Shown here piece after piece: positions 44,538 through 53,121 of a stretch of DNA of 64,000 bases (positions are counted from its first letter, which is position 1; each line of letters begins with the position of its first letter). The position numbers and the translations under genes are program-made. This stretch comes from Gemmatimonadota bacterium. Its GTDB lineage: Bacteria > Latescibacterota > UBA2968. The DNA lies in the NCBI GenBank assembly GCA_009838845.1, contig VXRD01000029.1, positions 1-64,000 of the forward strand, read 5' to 3'. Below the pieces are notes generated by a model. That model was not told the origin of the DNA and did not search any database. It saw only the letters and a program-made list of their open reading frames with translations.

Positions 44538-45632
44538 ATGAATACAGCATTGGCAGCACTGAGTACAGAAGAGATCCAACAATTTATTACGAACGGATTC
44601 CTCGTGAAACGAAAGATCCTCGACCCCAAACTTTGTGCTGCTGCACGAGATAGGTTGTGGGCAGGAAACACTTCAAGTCATTTGCGCCGAGACGACCCTC
44701 AAACCTGGCTAAACGGTGTCCCGGAGGCAGATCGTCAAAGCACCCCTGATGGCATGAATGATCGCACCGGTGACCACGGCTGGCGATTGCGTGAACTCTC
44801 TGGCGACGAGGACCTGATCAACTTGCTTCCACGCCGTGTATTCCCGTGGTTTGAGCAACTTCTCGGCGAAGGTGAAGTTGTGACACCAGAGGTAACTTCC
44901 TCCGCGGCCGATCCAGATCCGCGTGGAAGTCGGTTGCGTGGTTGGCCAGTCTGGGGTGGCAAGGAGTTGCGCGGTATGTATTGCGTGTTGCCGAGAGAGC
45001 GTCCGAGCGACTCACCTGCTCTGGCGGATGCCGTCCGTGCCGGTGCACACATTGATCCCGAGCCGGTGCATCTGGTGGCGAGCGCATACGTTGACCAGGT
45101 TCCCAAGGGTGGAGGTGGCATTGCTCTCTTTCCCGGCAGTCATCGCTTGCTCTACGAAGCAGAGCCGGATTCCGCAGACCTCGCTCGCTATTCAATTCTA
45201 CATTCGCCCCATCCGGAAAGCGGCGCTGCGGCATTCGTGCTGCCGCAGCCCCCAGGTCTCAAGGACGCACTCGCCGACATTGAGCCCTTTGAATTTTTTG
45301 GTGACGAGGGCGATGTGGTTTTGTGGCACGGACGCATGTTCCACTCGGCAACGCGGAACTACAGCAATCCTCCGCAGATTCGACAGATGATTCTTTATGA
45401 TGCTTACAAAAAATCTGTATATGACAGAGTATATAACGGCCGTTATGTCAAAGGGCCACGACCATCGCCACCGCCCAACGTGAGAAAACTCCACGAACTT
45501 GAACTTGGGCCAGAAGTTCCCCCGCCAGAGCCTCGCCCGGAAGGTCCGGGGCTTTGGGATGATTGGAGCGAGGCTGTTCGCACGGTTGCAGCTTCTTTCG
45601 CATCGAGGCCATCGGCGAGACGGAGCGCCTGA
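44538..45632 (+). CDS. phytanoyl-CoA dioxygenase (PhyH) family protein, long form
   Basis: 364 residues after AGAGG. N-terminus: STEEIQQFITNGFLVKRKI. Iron site AHIDPE (HxD), turn KGGGGIALFPGSHRL, distal His in GRMFHSATRNY, Arg in RQMILYDAY. The C-terminus is long and rich in Pro and Glu, ending RPSARRSA. The TGA lies within a separate out-of-frame PhyH tail (GAPEIRPVV, 45625-45651), so the last residues may be chimeric. It resembles the PhyH half of the 24142 fusion in its N-terminal and WF/WLNG layout. Confidence 0.85.
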   Translation: MNTALAALSTEEIQQFITNGFLVKRKILDPKLCAAARDRLWAGNTSSHLRRDDPQTWLNGVPEADRQSTPDGMNDRTGDHGWRLRELSGDEDLINLLPRRVFPWFEQLLGEGEVVTPEVTSSAADPDPRGSRLRGWPVWGGKELRGMYCVLPRERPSDSPALADAVRAGAHIDPEPVHLVASAYVDQVPKGGGGIALFPGSHRLLYEAEPDSADLARYSILHSPHPESGAAAFVLPQPPGLKDALADIEPFEFFGDEGDVVLWHGRMFHSATRNYSNPPQIRQMILYDAYKKSVYDRVYNGRYVKGPRPSPPPNVRKLHELELGPEVPPPEPRPEGPGLWDDWSEAVRTVAASFASRPSARRSA

Positions 45633-45651
45633 AATCAGGCCGGTTGTCTAA
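45625..45651 (+). pseudogene. isolated PhyH C-terminal tail
   Basis: In a frame different from the upstream gene, codons read APEIRPVV and TAA, the same ending as the intact PhyH gene at 35953. The upstream PhyH stop codon falls inside it. It is probably the remains of a deleted PhyH gene against which the 44538 gene was joined. Confidence 0.55.
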
Positions 45652-45713
45652 GAGACAGCCTGGAACCAAAATAGGTCTTAGCGAGCCACACCAAATCTGC
45701 AAAGGAGAAGGCA

Positions 45714-47183
45714 ATGGATAGAATTAGAATAATGGCATCGCTGGTTATTCTCGCGACTTTTACGATTTCCGTAGCGTTTGCTGCCGATTCTGAGAAGGAT
45801 TCTGGTATGAATTGCGACATGTTCAATAGTGAAGAGATTCTGGACGAAAGCACGCTGGATATAAAGACGTTGAAGGACTGGCATGTAGATGAGGTGACAG
45901 GCACGACGCGACAAAAGCTCATCGAAATCAATGTCGCCGAATGGTGGCCGGGACAAGATTATCGGATCCCGGTGCGTATGATTGTGCCGCTCGAAGGCAA
46001 GGCGAAGGGCTTTAGCATTACGGGAGCCAATCCCTATGAGACGTTGATGAAAGACTCGCGCCCAACCGACTTTCAGGCAAAACTGCTGGCAGGTGGCGTT
46101 GGCCTCGTTAAGACGCACGTCAAGGCGTTTAGGCAGATTCCGGGGAAACAGGGTTTGGAGCAAAAAATGATGCGCAGGTTCATGAAAGACCTGAATCCTC
46201 GATACACGACTCTCTGGATTTGGTCGATGACCTTAATGCGGGCAACCACCGCGGCGTATGCGGAAACCGACTACTTCGAAAAAGGCAAAGTGGCCGGTTC
46301 GGGCAGCTCCAAGAACGGCATGTCGCCTGCGGTCGCCTTGATACATGACGAGCGTTTTACCGCGACATGCTCCAACCATGCGTTTGCTTACTTTTCGCCG
46401 ACTCGAAGAGCCGACAGGGAAGCAACGGCGAAAGCTGAAGAGGCAAACAAAGCATTCTTTGAGGCTGTAAAGGCCGGCGATATCGACCTGGATCCAAAAC
46501 GCGCCAAATTGTATCAAGGCGTTATGGTGGGATCTGAGCGCAGTATGGGTAAGATGGCGCTGAAAATGGGGAAATCCCTGGACGATATGCAAAGCTTTGC
46601 GGATCGCTTACGGCCCGGGGTGAGCGTTACGGAGAATTGGGATCGTCTGATGGAGCGCGGCGTTGATATTCTTTTTCAGCCGGGAACGCATGACTATGTC
46701 GCCTACGATATTCTCTGGGGAGCGCAAAACCATCCCCAGTTGCCTGTCTATTACGAACCTAACGGTGGGCACTCGCAAACGCCGCATGTCGCTGCTGCAA
46801 AGGACGAACAGAATAAAGACGCCTTCCTCTGGCATCACTTCTTTGGTGGCGAGCCTTTGCTACAGCCTCCGAAGTCAAATTATACAATCTCCAAGGACAA
46901 ACTAAGTGTCAGCGTGCGTTTTAATGAAGGACCTCAGCCGATAAACGGACGCATATGGTGGATCTATGATCGCGCTCCGGCAGGTTCCGCCCCATTCTTG
47001 CACGGGCAAATCCCCGCAGACCAATGGATGGATATGGAACGCGATGCAAAGACTGGTGCCTGGACTGCAACCATACCGTTAAAGGAAGGGTTTTCCCAGA
47101 TCGATTTCTTCAGCAATCATGGACGAGAGGTTAACGGCTACAAGCAGTATATTTCAAGCCCCTATACCCAGGTGAAACGCTGA
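45714..47183 (+). CDS. secreted PhoPQ-related-type alpha/beta hydrolase (copy 2)
   Basis: 489 residues with the same signal peptide as copy 1. The nucleophile region reads VAGSGSSKNGMSP; FQPGTHDYVAYDILWG and EPNGGHSQTPH are retained. The first ~170 bases, including the GGAGAAGGCA leader, and the last ~350 bases are almost the same as at 40855, while the middle differs much more, as if the ends had been converted. Follows the PhyH gene at 44538 and precedes a sulfatase, giving a PhyH-esterase-sulfatase unit. Confidence 0.72.
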   Translation: MDRIRIMASLVILATFTISVAFAADSEKDSGMNCDMFNSEEILDESTLDIKTLKDWHVDEVTGTTRQKLIEINVAEWWPGQDYRIPVRMIVPLEGKAKGFSITGANPYETLMKDSRPTDFQAKLLAGGVGLVKTHVKAFRQIPGKQGLEQKMMRRFMKDLNPRYTTLWIWSMTLMRATTAAYAETDYFEKGKVAGSGSSKNGMSPAVALIHDERFTATCSNHAFAYFSPTRRADREATAKAEEANKAFFEAVKAGDIDLDPKRAKLYQGVMVGSERSMGKMALKMGKSLDDMQSFADRLRPGVSVTENWDRLMERGVDILFQPGTHDYVAYDILWGAQNHPQLPVYYEPNGGHSQTPHVAAAKDEQNKDAFLWHHFFGGEPLLQPPKSNYTISKDKLSVSVRFNEGPQPINGRIWWIYDRAPAGSAPFLHGQIPADQWMDMERDAKTGAWTATIPLKEGFSQIDFFSNHGREVNGYKQYISSPYTQVKR

Positions 47184-47237
47184 GCTGATGGATTTGCGAC
47201 CCAATTTGGCATAGGATTTTCATATTGCAATCAAGAG

Positions 47238-47278
47238 AAAATAGAAGCGAACCATGGTCTGGTTACCTGACCATATAG
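47238..47278 (+). repeat. leader repeat with hairpin, copy 2
   Basis: Second copy of the element at 40033-40073, with G to T at one position and one T missing in the loop. The GGTCTGGT/ACCTGACC hairpin is preserved. It ends 16 bases before the sulfatase ATG at 47295, the same distance as copy 1 from its gene, which favours a role in expression. Confidence 0.7.
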
Positions 47279-47294
47279 ATTACGGAGAACCAAA

Positions 47295-48776
47295 ATGAAC
47301 GATGATCAATTGAACCGTCCGAGCAACATTTTATACATCTTCACCGACGATCAGAGCTTTCGGTCTGTGAGTTGCTACCCCGAGGCGCATTCGTGGATCA
47401 GTACGCCAAACATCGATCGTCTCGCCCATGAGGGGATGCGTTTTTCCAACTGCTATACCAGTGCCTGGTGTGCGCCTTCACGCGCCACGTACCTGACCGG
47501 AAAATTGCCGCATGGCGTGATGAGCATGCACCTGCCCTCGAGCTACCCAAACTATGTCCGCGATCCAGACCAGTGTCCGTACTGGCTCGAGAATCTCCGC
47601 GAGAACGGTTGGTACACAGGCATCGTCGGCAAATGGCACACAGGTCCCGATCACGGTCACGGTCGGTACTGGGATTTTTCTGCCATCTGGGACCACAGCC
47701 AACCCGAAAAATATGGGCCCTATTATGTCAATCAAAATATGAGTATCAACGGGGGGCCGCCGGAACCGGTTGGCGGCTATTCTACCGATAACTACACGGA
47801 GTATGCACTTGAATTTCTCCGCGGACGAGCAGAAGAACCGGATAAGCCCTGGCATCTCTGGCTGTGCTATGACGCAGTACACGGCCCCTGGAAAGTGGCT
47901 GACCGCCATCTCCAGGACTATCCAGATGTTTCCCAGGTCCCCACGCCAGAAGACATCTATCCGCCGCGCCCGACCAAGGCGACACATATGCGGGACTATG
48001 GTGTTTGGCGCGAGGGAGATCAGGGCCAACCGGTAGGCATCCGGGATGGACGGACACTCACCGATTGGGAACAACAATACAACCGGGGCGTGCGCGCACT
48101 GGATGAAGGGGTTGGCAGGGTGATCGGCGCCATAGAGGAGATGGAGCAGTTGGATGATACCCTGGTCGTCTTTACGTCGGACCAGGGATTTGCCTGGGGA
48201 CAGCACGGCTTTCGACTCAAGGTGGCGCCCTATGATGCCAATATCAAAGCGCCGATGATCATGCGGCTGCCGGGACGGATTCCTGCAGGCACAGTATGCG
48301 ATGTGCCAATCGGCGGCCAGGATATCCCGCCTACCTTTCTCTCGTTGATCGGCATGGAACAACCCTGGAAGATGCACGGGGAGGACCTGACACCATTGCT
48401 CTCCGATCCCAACGCCGAATGGGATCGCCCGCTGCTGATGGAGTGTACGGGTCATTATTTTGGAGAAGATACCGATGTCGGCTGTGGCGAGCCAATAGGC
48501 AATCCGCCTATCCCCTGGTGGGTATCTCTGTGCACGGGAAAGTACAAATATATCCGCTGGCTCGTCCCCGGGGAGATCGAAGAGATGTACGATCTCGAGA
48601 ATGACCCCGAGGAACTGGAAAACCTCGCTTTGGAATCCGATCACCACGAGTTGCTCGCCCAACTTCGGCAAGGGACGATTGATGAGCTTCGACGCACGGA
48701 CGCGGGAATGGTCGATAACCTGCCACCAATCAAGGTAATGACCAGAGAGCAGCTTCTCGGCGGGGCTGACAGGTAA
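47295..48776 (+). CDS. type I sulfatase (CAPSR)
   Basis: 493 residues, start after GGAG. Motifs: ILYIFTDDQSFRSVSCYPE, C59-A-P-S-R for formylglycine, IVGKWHTGPDHGHGRYWDF, YDAVHGPWK and FTSDQGFAWGQHGFRLK. The usual SDHG is SDQG. No signal peptide. It is the first of a run of four sulfatases (47295-53051) with gaps of about 60 bases or less. Confidence 0.9.
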   Translation: MNDDQLNRPSNILYIFTDDQSFRSVSCYPEAHSWISTPNIDRLAHEGMRFSNCYTSAWCAPSRATYLTGKLPHGVMSMHLPSSYPNYVRDPDQCPYWLENLRENGWYTGIVGKWHTGPDHGHGRYWDFSAIWDHSQPEKYGPYYVNQNMSINGGPPEPVGGYSTDNYTEYALEFLRGRAEEPDKPWHLWLCYDAVHGPWKVADRHLQDYPDVSQVPTPEDIYPPRPTKATHMRDYGVWREGDQGQPVGIRDGRTLTDWEQQYNRGVRALDEGVGRVIGAIEEMEQLDDTLVVFTSDQGFAWGQHGFRLKVAPYDANIKAPMIMRLPGRIPAGTVCDVPIGGQDIPPTFLSLIGMEQPWKMHGEDLTPLLSDPNAEWDRPLLMECTGHYFGEDTDVGCGEPIGNPPIPWWVSLCTGKYKYIRWLVPGEIEEMYDLENDPEELENLALESDHHELLAQLRQGTIDELRRTDAGMVDNLPPIKVMTREQLLGGADR

Positions 48777-48805
48777 CAATGCGGGGATTGGAGCGGGTGA
48801 TCATT

Positions 48806-50194
48806 ATGGGCACAAAACCAAATTTTCTCATCATTGTTACAGACGATCAGGGCTACGGCGATCTGACTGCATTCAGTCATCATGCGCCAGACGTGCAAAC
48901 GCCAAACATGGACCGGCTCGCTGAGCGCGGCGTTCTCTTTTCACAGGCCTATGTGACAGCTCCCGTATGCAGCCCTTCGCGTGCTGGATGGAATACGGGG
49001 AGACACCAGGTGCGTTGGGATCCGAAATCTTCCTTTTTTTGCGGACATCCTGAAACAGAAAAGAACATCGCCGAAATCATGAAGGCTAACGGCTATACCA
49101 CAGCGCGTTTCGGCAAGAACGATTACGGCCTGGGCTTTCACGATCACGAGGCTCACGAATATCCGTTGAACCACGGCTACGACGAGTTTCTTGGATTCTC
49201 GGCACACGGCCACGACTATTTCCTCCTCACCAAAGACATCGAAGACCGCACGCCCGATCCAAAAGGGCACAGCGCGGTTGTTGGGCCGCTCATGCACAAC
49301 CGGGATTACAAAGAATTTGGGCAAGGGTATCTGACGGAAATCTTCACCGACGCGACAATCGATTTTCTCGAGAGCCATCAGGAAGAACCTTTCTTTGTGA
49401 CACTCTCTTACAACTCCGTGCATCACCTGATCCACCAGGTGCCCAAACGATACCTCGACAAGCACGGCGTAAGGGAGATTCCAAACTACGACCCGGAGAC
49501 CATGGGCGGGTATGGGGACTGGTTCAAAAGGTATAGAATCCTCGGCGAGATCAATGCCGACGAGTTTCGCAGATACTATCTGGCGAACCTGAATTGCCTC
49601 GACGACAATATCGGTCGCCTTCTGGACACGTTGGATCAGCTATCGCTTGCAGACAACACCATCGTGATCATGTTTTCAGACAACGGAGGCGCACCGAACA
49701 CCGGTGCCTGCAACCTGCCGCTTGCCGGGAGCAAGTTTACGCTCTGGGAGGGCGGGATTCGCGTGCCATTTATCCTCGCCCGTCCAAATGAGTCGGCATC
49801 TGGAACGATCTGTAACAGGACGATCTCAACACTCGATATTCTTCCGACCTGTTTACAGGCGGCAGACATCAATCAGCCAGAAGGTTTGGACGGTCAACCC
49901 ATCCCAAAAGATGTCACAAAAATCGCAGACCAGCGAGACCTCTTCTGGCGCTGGGGCGATAGTTATGCCGTGCGCTCTGGTGATTGGAAACTGTTGCATA
50001 AAGGTGGCAGGAGAGGTCAAGAGCCGTCCTGCGATGGGATCGTTGAACGCACAGAGCTTCTCCAGAATACCTGTCTGTTTAACCTGAAGGAAGATCCCTC
50101 AGAGAGCCAGGATCTGATCGATCAGCATCCCGAAGTCGTGGAACGCCTGCAGGATCTGTACGCGGCCTGGTCTGAGGAAGTCGATGGGGGCTAA
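48806..50194 (+). CDS. type I sulfatase (CSPSR)
   Basis: 462 residues from the ATG at 48806; an ATG at 48779 would add nine residues. The sequence around the start, including ATCATTATGG, is the same as at the 56154 sulfatase, supporting this choice. Motifs: FLIIVTDDQGYGDLTAF, C55-S-P-S-R, FGKNDYGLGFHDHEAH in place of GKWHLG, YNSVHHLIHQVP and MFSDNGGAPNTG (SDNG type). No signal peptide. Its C-terminal DLYAAWSEEVDGG reappears in a scar at 57562-57598. Confidence 0.9.
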   Translation: MGTKPNFLIIVTDDQGYGDLTAFSHHAPDVQTPNMDRLAERGVLFSQAYVTAPVCSPSRAGWNTGRHQVRWDPKSSFFCGHPETEKNIAEIMKANGYTTARFGKNDYGLGFHDHEAHEYPLNHGYDEFLGFSAHGHDYFLLTKDIEDRTPDPKGHSAVVGPLMHNRDYKEFGQGYLTEIFTDATIDFLESHQEEPFFVTLSYNSVHHLIHQVPKRYLDKHGVREIPNYDPETMGGYGDWFKRYRILGEINADEFRRYYLANLNCLDDNIGRLLDTLDQLSLADNTIVIMFSDNGGAPNTGACNLPLAGSKFTLWEGGIRVPFILARPNESASGTICNRTISTLDILPTCLQAADINQPEGLDGQPIPKDVTKIADQRDLFWRWGDSYAVRSGDWKLLHKGGRRGQEPSCDGIVERTELLQNTCLFNLKEDPSESQDLIDQHPEVVERLQDLYAAWSEEVDGG

Positions 50195-50197
50195 GAG

Positions 50198-51670
50198 ATG
50201 AAAAACATTGTCGTAATCACCATTGAGCATCTTGCCGCTCGCGCATTGGGATGCTATGGCAATCCCGTCGGAGCGACACCTCATCTGGATCGCTTTGCCA
50301 GCGAAGCCATCAGGTTTGAAAACTGCACCGTACCTTCTCCGCTCTGCGTCGCATCACGGGTCGCATTTTTCACGGGTCGTTATCCCAGCGTTACAGGTTC
50401 CAGAGACAACACGCTGTTGATGCAAGAAAAGGAAGGATTTCATCTGCCAGGGCTATTGAAAGATGCTGGTGTCGGCTGTGGCCTATTTGGGAAAAACCAC
50501 TGCTTTCCAGATGCCGAAACTGCAGGATTTGAAGCGTGTATTGAAGAATCGCCACTTCGGCACAAGCAGCGAGAAGCCTATGGGAAGCCATTTCCTGGGC
50601 CTGCAATACCCATCGACCCATCCGTGTTCGAATCACAAACAAGACGTTTCCGTTGGGGAGATCACCCAAATCCAATCTGGTATGGCGGAACCTACCCTTT
50701 CGATCCTGCTGAAACGCCAGCAAGAGCCAACGTGAATCATGCCCTCGATTATCTCGAACGGAAGGGTGACGAGCCTTCGTTTGTGTGGTTGAGCTTTTCC
50801 GATGTTCATCCGCCCTATCGGGCTCCCGAACCTTTTGCCACGATGTACAGACCAGAGGACATGCCTCTCCCACATAGACCAGAGAGTGAATTGGACTCAA
50901 AACCGTTCGTTCAGCAAGTCTATTATCACGGCGGGTGGCTGCATCTCATGGATGACGAGCAACTGCGCCAGACAATGGCGTACTACTATGGCATGCTCAG
51001 GCACCTGGATGAATGCCTGGGCAAATTCTTTGATGGACTAAAAGCGCTTGGTCGTTGGGACGACACCATCATTGTTGCCACAGGTGACCACGGTGAGTAC
51101 CTGGGCGAACACGGACTCATTCGGAAAACAGCTGCATTCTACGACTGCATTGTCCAGGTCCCATTGATCGTAAGGGGTTTGGAACATGCACGGGATGGTG
51201 CAACAAACGCACTGCAGATTGAGCAAATCGACTTGATGCCCACATTACTCCAGAGTAGCGGAATCTCGATCCCGTTGGGTGTTCAGGGTAGAAGTGTGAC
51301 AGATATGATGTCGGGTATGGCTCCAGAGAGAGACTGTACCTATGCGGAAGTTGGCAGCCGTCAGCCATTGCCAGAGGGAGGACCAGAAGCAGAACTGGAC
51401 GCGCTGAAAGCCGGCATAAGTCGGACGGAGCCCGTACCGGAATTGCCGCTGGTTGAGTCGGGAACGTTCTTCCTTTCTCGGGGTCGCATGGTTCGAAACG
51501 AGAAGTGGAAATACGCACATTATGTGAATGATCGTTCTGAACTTTACGACTTGCAGAACGACCCGGGCGAACTGGTGAATCTGGCAGGAAATCCGGATTA
51601 TCGAGATCGGGAAGAAGCAATGCGCAGCAGGCTGCTGGAACGAACAATTGAAGCTGGCGACCCTCGTTGA
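50198..51670 (+). CDS. type I sulfatase, variant CVASR active site
   Basis: 490 residues; three bases separate it from the previous stop. Motifs: MKNIVVITIEHLAARALGCYG (the metal Asp-Asp position reads Glu-His), C50-V-A-S-R with Ala replacing Pro, LFGKNHCFPD, FSDVHPPYRAP and ATGDHGEYLGEHG. Both the formylglycine signature and one metal position depart from consensus, so maturation or activity may be changed. No signal peptide. It overlaps the frame of the next gene only in a non-coding-looking extension. Confidence 0.87.
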   Translation: MKNIVVITIEHLAARALGCYGNPVGATPHLDRFASEAIRFENCTVPSPLCVASRVAFFTGRYPSVTGSRDNTLLMQEKEGFHLPGLLKDAGVGCGLFGKNHCFPDAETAGFEACIEESPLRHKQREAYGKPFPGPAIPIDPSVFESQTRRFRWGDHPNPIWYGGTYPFDPAETPARANVNHALDYLERKGDEPSFVWLSFSDVHPPYRAPEPFATMYRPEDMPLPHRPESELDSKPFVQQVYYHGGWLHLMDDEQLRQTMAYYYGMLRHLDECLGKFFDGLKALGRWDDTIIVATGDHGEYLGEHGLIRKTAAFYDCIVQVPLIVRGLEHARDGATNALQIEQIDLMPTLLQSSGISIPLGVQGRSVTDMMSGMAPERDCTYAEVGSRQPLPEGGPEAELDALKAGISRTEPVPELPLVESGTFFLSRGRMVRNEKWKYAHYVNDRSELYDLQNDPGELVNLAGNPDYRDREEAMRSRLLERTIEAGDPR

Positions 51671-51710
51671 CCTCTTGCTACAATTCGTCCGCAACGCGAA
51701 AGGAACAGAT

Positions 51711-53051
51711 ATGGAACGACCGCATATCATTCTCATAACAACGGACCAACAACATCACAGAATGGCGAGCTATTCCGGTGACCCTTATGTCAGTACGCCC
51801 AATTTGGATAAACTGGCTGCAGGTGGTAAGAGATTCGAGCTCACCTACGTTTCCAATCCAGTTTGTGTCCCATTCAGGTACGCCCTGGTCTCAGGCCATA
51901 TGCCGCACACTTTTGATGGCCTGGAGCATAACTCCAAGGGGATGGCTTCGGAACATCCGCGGATTTTGGACCATATTGATACGCCATTGATGGGGACACT
52001 CCTCCGAAATTGTGGATATGATACGTACGCCGGCGGTAAGCTGCACGTAGAGGGCACCCAGGTTTTCACAAAAGAAAAGGCAGAGGAATTCGGATTTGAG
52101 TCGCTCACAACCGATCAGAGGGATGAGCTTGCGGAGAGATCTGCTAATTTTCTCAAAAACAGAGATTCCGATCGCCCGTTCTTCCTCTGGGCATCGTTCA
52201 TTAATCCACACGATATATGTAAAGTCCTGGATGAGGATGGGAAGCCGACACATCCTTCGGATCCAGGAGACAACTTGCCTCCCTTGCCGGATAATCACGC
52301 ACCCCCTCAGGATGAGCCAAAGTGGATGCAGAGATTCCGTGATGGGACACTGGGAGACGAGGAGACAATCGAAATCGGCCTCAACCGAAGATTCGGTCAG
52401 CGTGCAATCCACTGGACCGAACACGAGTGGCGGACCTACCGTGCGGCTTACCGTTTTTATATGGAGGACCTGGACCAACAGTTGGGTGTGATACTGGATG
52501 CGCTCGATGACACCGGTCTGCGGGAGAGTACGGTTGTCATATTTACAAGTGACCATGGCGATCATGATGGGGAACACGGATTGACAATGAAGCGGTCGTT
52601 CTACGAAGCGTCGTCACACGTACCGCTCACGATCAGTTGGCCTGGAAGAGTTTCTCCAGGTCAGATCGATGCTTTGGTCAATAATGGGATCGATCTGCTT
52701 CCGACGTTATGCGACTTTGCCGAAGGAGAAATTCCAGATTCACTACCCGGTAGAAGCTTGAAACCCCTTGCTCTGGGCGAGCAACCCGATTGGCGGGAAT
52801 TCGTCGTTGCCGAAACTGTTGGCGGTAGAATGGTAAGGTCTGCCAGGTACAAGTACTCCATTTTCCACTACAATGGTACGTCGGAAGAAATGCTTGTCGA
52901 TATGGTTTCGGATCCCACTGAAACAAAGAACCTCGCCAATGATCCTGAATTCATTCAGATCCTGACGGATCACCGAAACCGACTATCTGATTGGGTCCAG
53001 GCACACGCCGACACGCAAGGCGCCACCTACCTGAAAGCCCTGGCACCGTAG
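51711..53051 (+). CDS. type I sulfatase, variant CVPFR active site
   Basis: 446 residues from the ATG at 51711, preceded by AAAGGA; the longer frame to 51648 lies inside the previous gene. Motifs: IILITTDQQHHRMASYSGD, C52-V-P-F-R (Phe in place of the usual Ser/Ala/Thr), AGGKLHVEG, INPHDICKVL and FTSDHGDHDGEHG. Cys, Pro and Arg of the signature are kept, so maturation is plausible. Last of the four-sulfatase run. No signal peptide. Confidence 0.88.
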   Translation: MERPHIILITTDQQHHRMASYSGDPYVSTPNLDKLAAGGKRFELTYVSNPVCVPFRYALVSGHMPHTFDGLEHNSKGMASEHPRILDHIDTPLMGTLLRNCGYDTYAGGKLHVEGTQVFTKEKAEEFGFESLTTDQRDELAERSANFLKNRDSDRPFFLWASFINPHDICKVLDEDGKPTHPSDPGDNLPPLPDNHAPPQDEPKWMQRFRDGTLGDEETIEIGLNRRFGQRAIHWTEHEWRTYRAAYRFYMEDLDQQLGVILDALDDTGLRESTVVIFTSDHGDHDGEHGLTMKRSFYEASSHVPLTISWPGRVSPGQIDALVNNGIDLLPTLCDFAEGEIPDSLPGRSLKPLALGEQPDWREFVVAETVGGRMVRSARYKYSIFHYNGTSEEMLVDMVSDPTETKNLANDPEFIQILTDHRNRLSDWVQAHADTQGATYLKALAP

Positions 53052-53095
53052 GGGCGTAAAGGCTTACCGCCTACTGTGTTTTATCCTTGCAAATC

Positions 53096-53110
53096 GGGAG
53101 TCAGACTCCC
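53096..53110. other. 15-base perfect inverted repeat
   Basis: GGGAGTC, A, GACTCCC lies 11 bases before the start of the ATPase gene. As RNA it could fold over the start region, which has no clear ribosome-binding site. It may be an operator or the edge of an inserted segment. Confidence 0.4.
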
Positions 53111-53121
53111 ATATTACAAGA

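Noticed and set aside
47478-48779. 433-codon minus-strand frame
   Set aside because: Long, but wholly antisense to an unambiguous sulfatase with all active-site motifs.
53096-53110. Intrinsic terminator for the sulfatase run
   Set aside because: The inverted repeat has a 1-base loop and no T-run after it.
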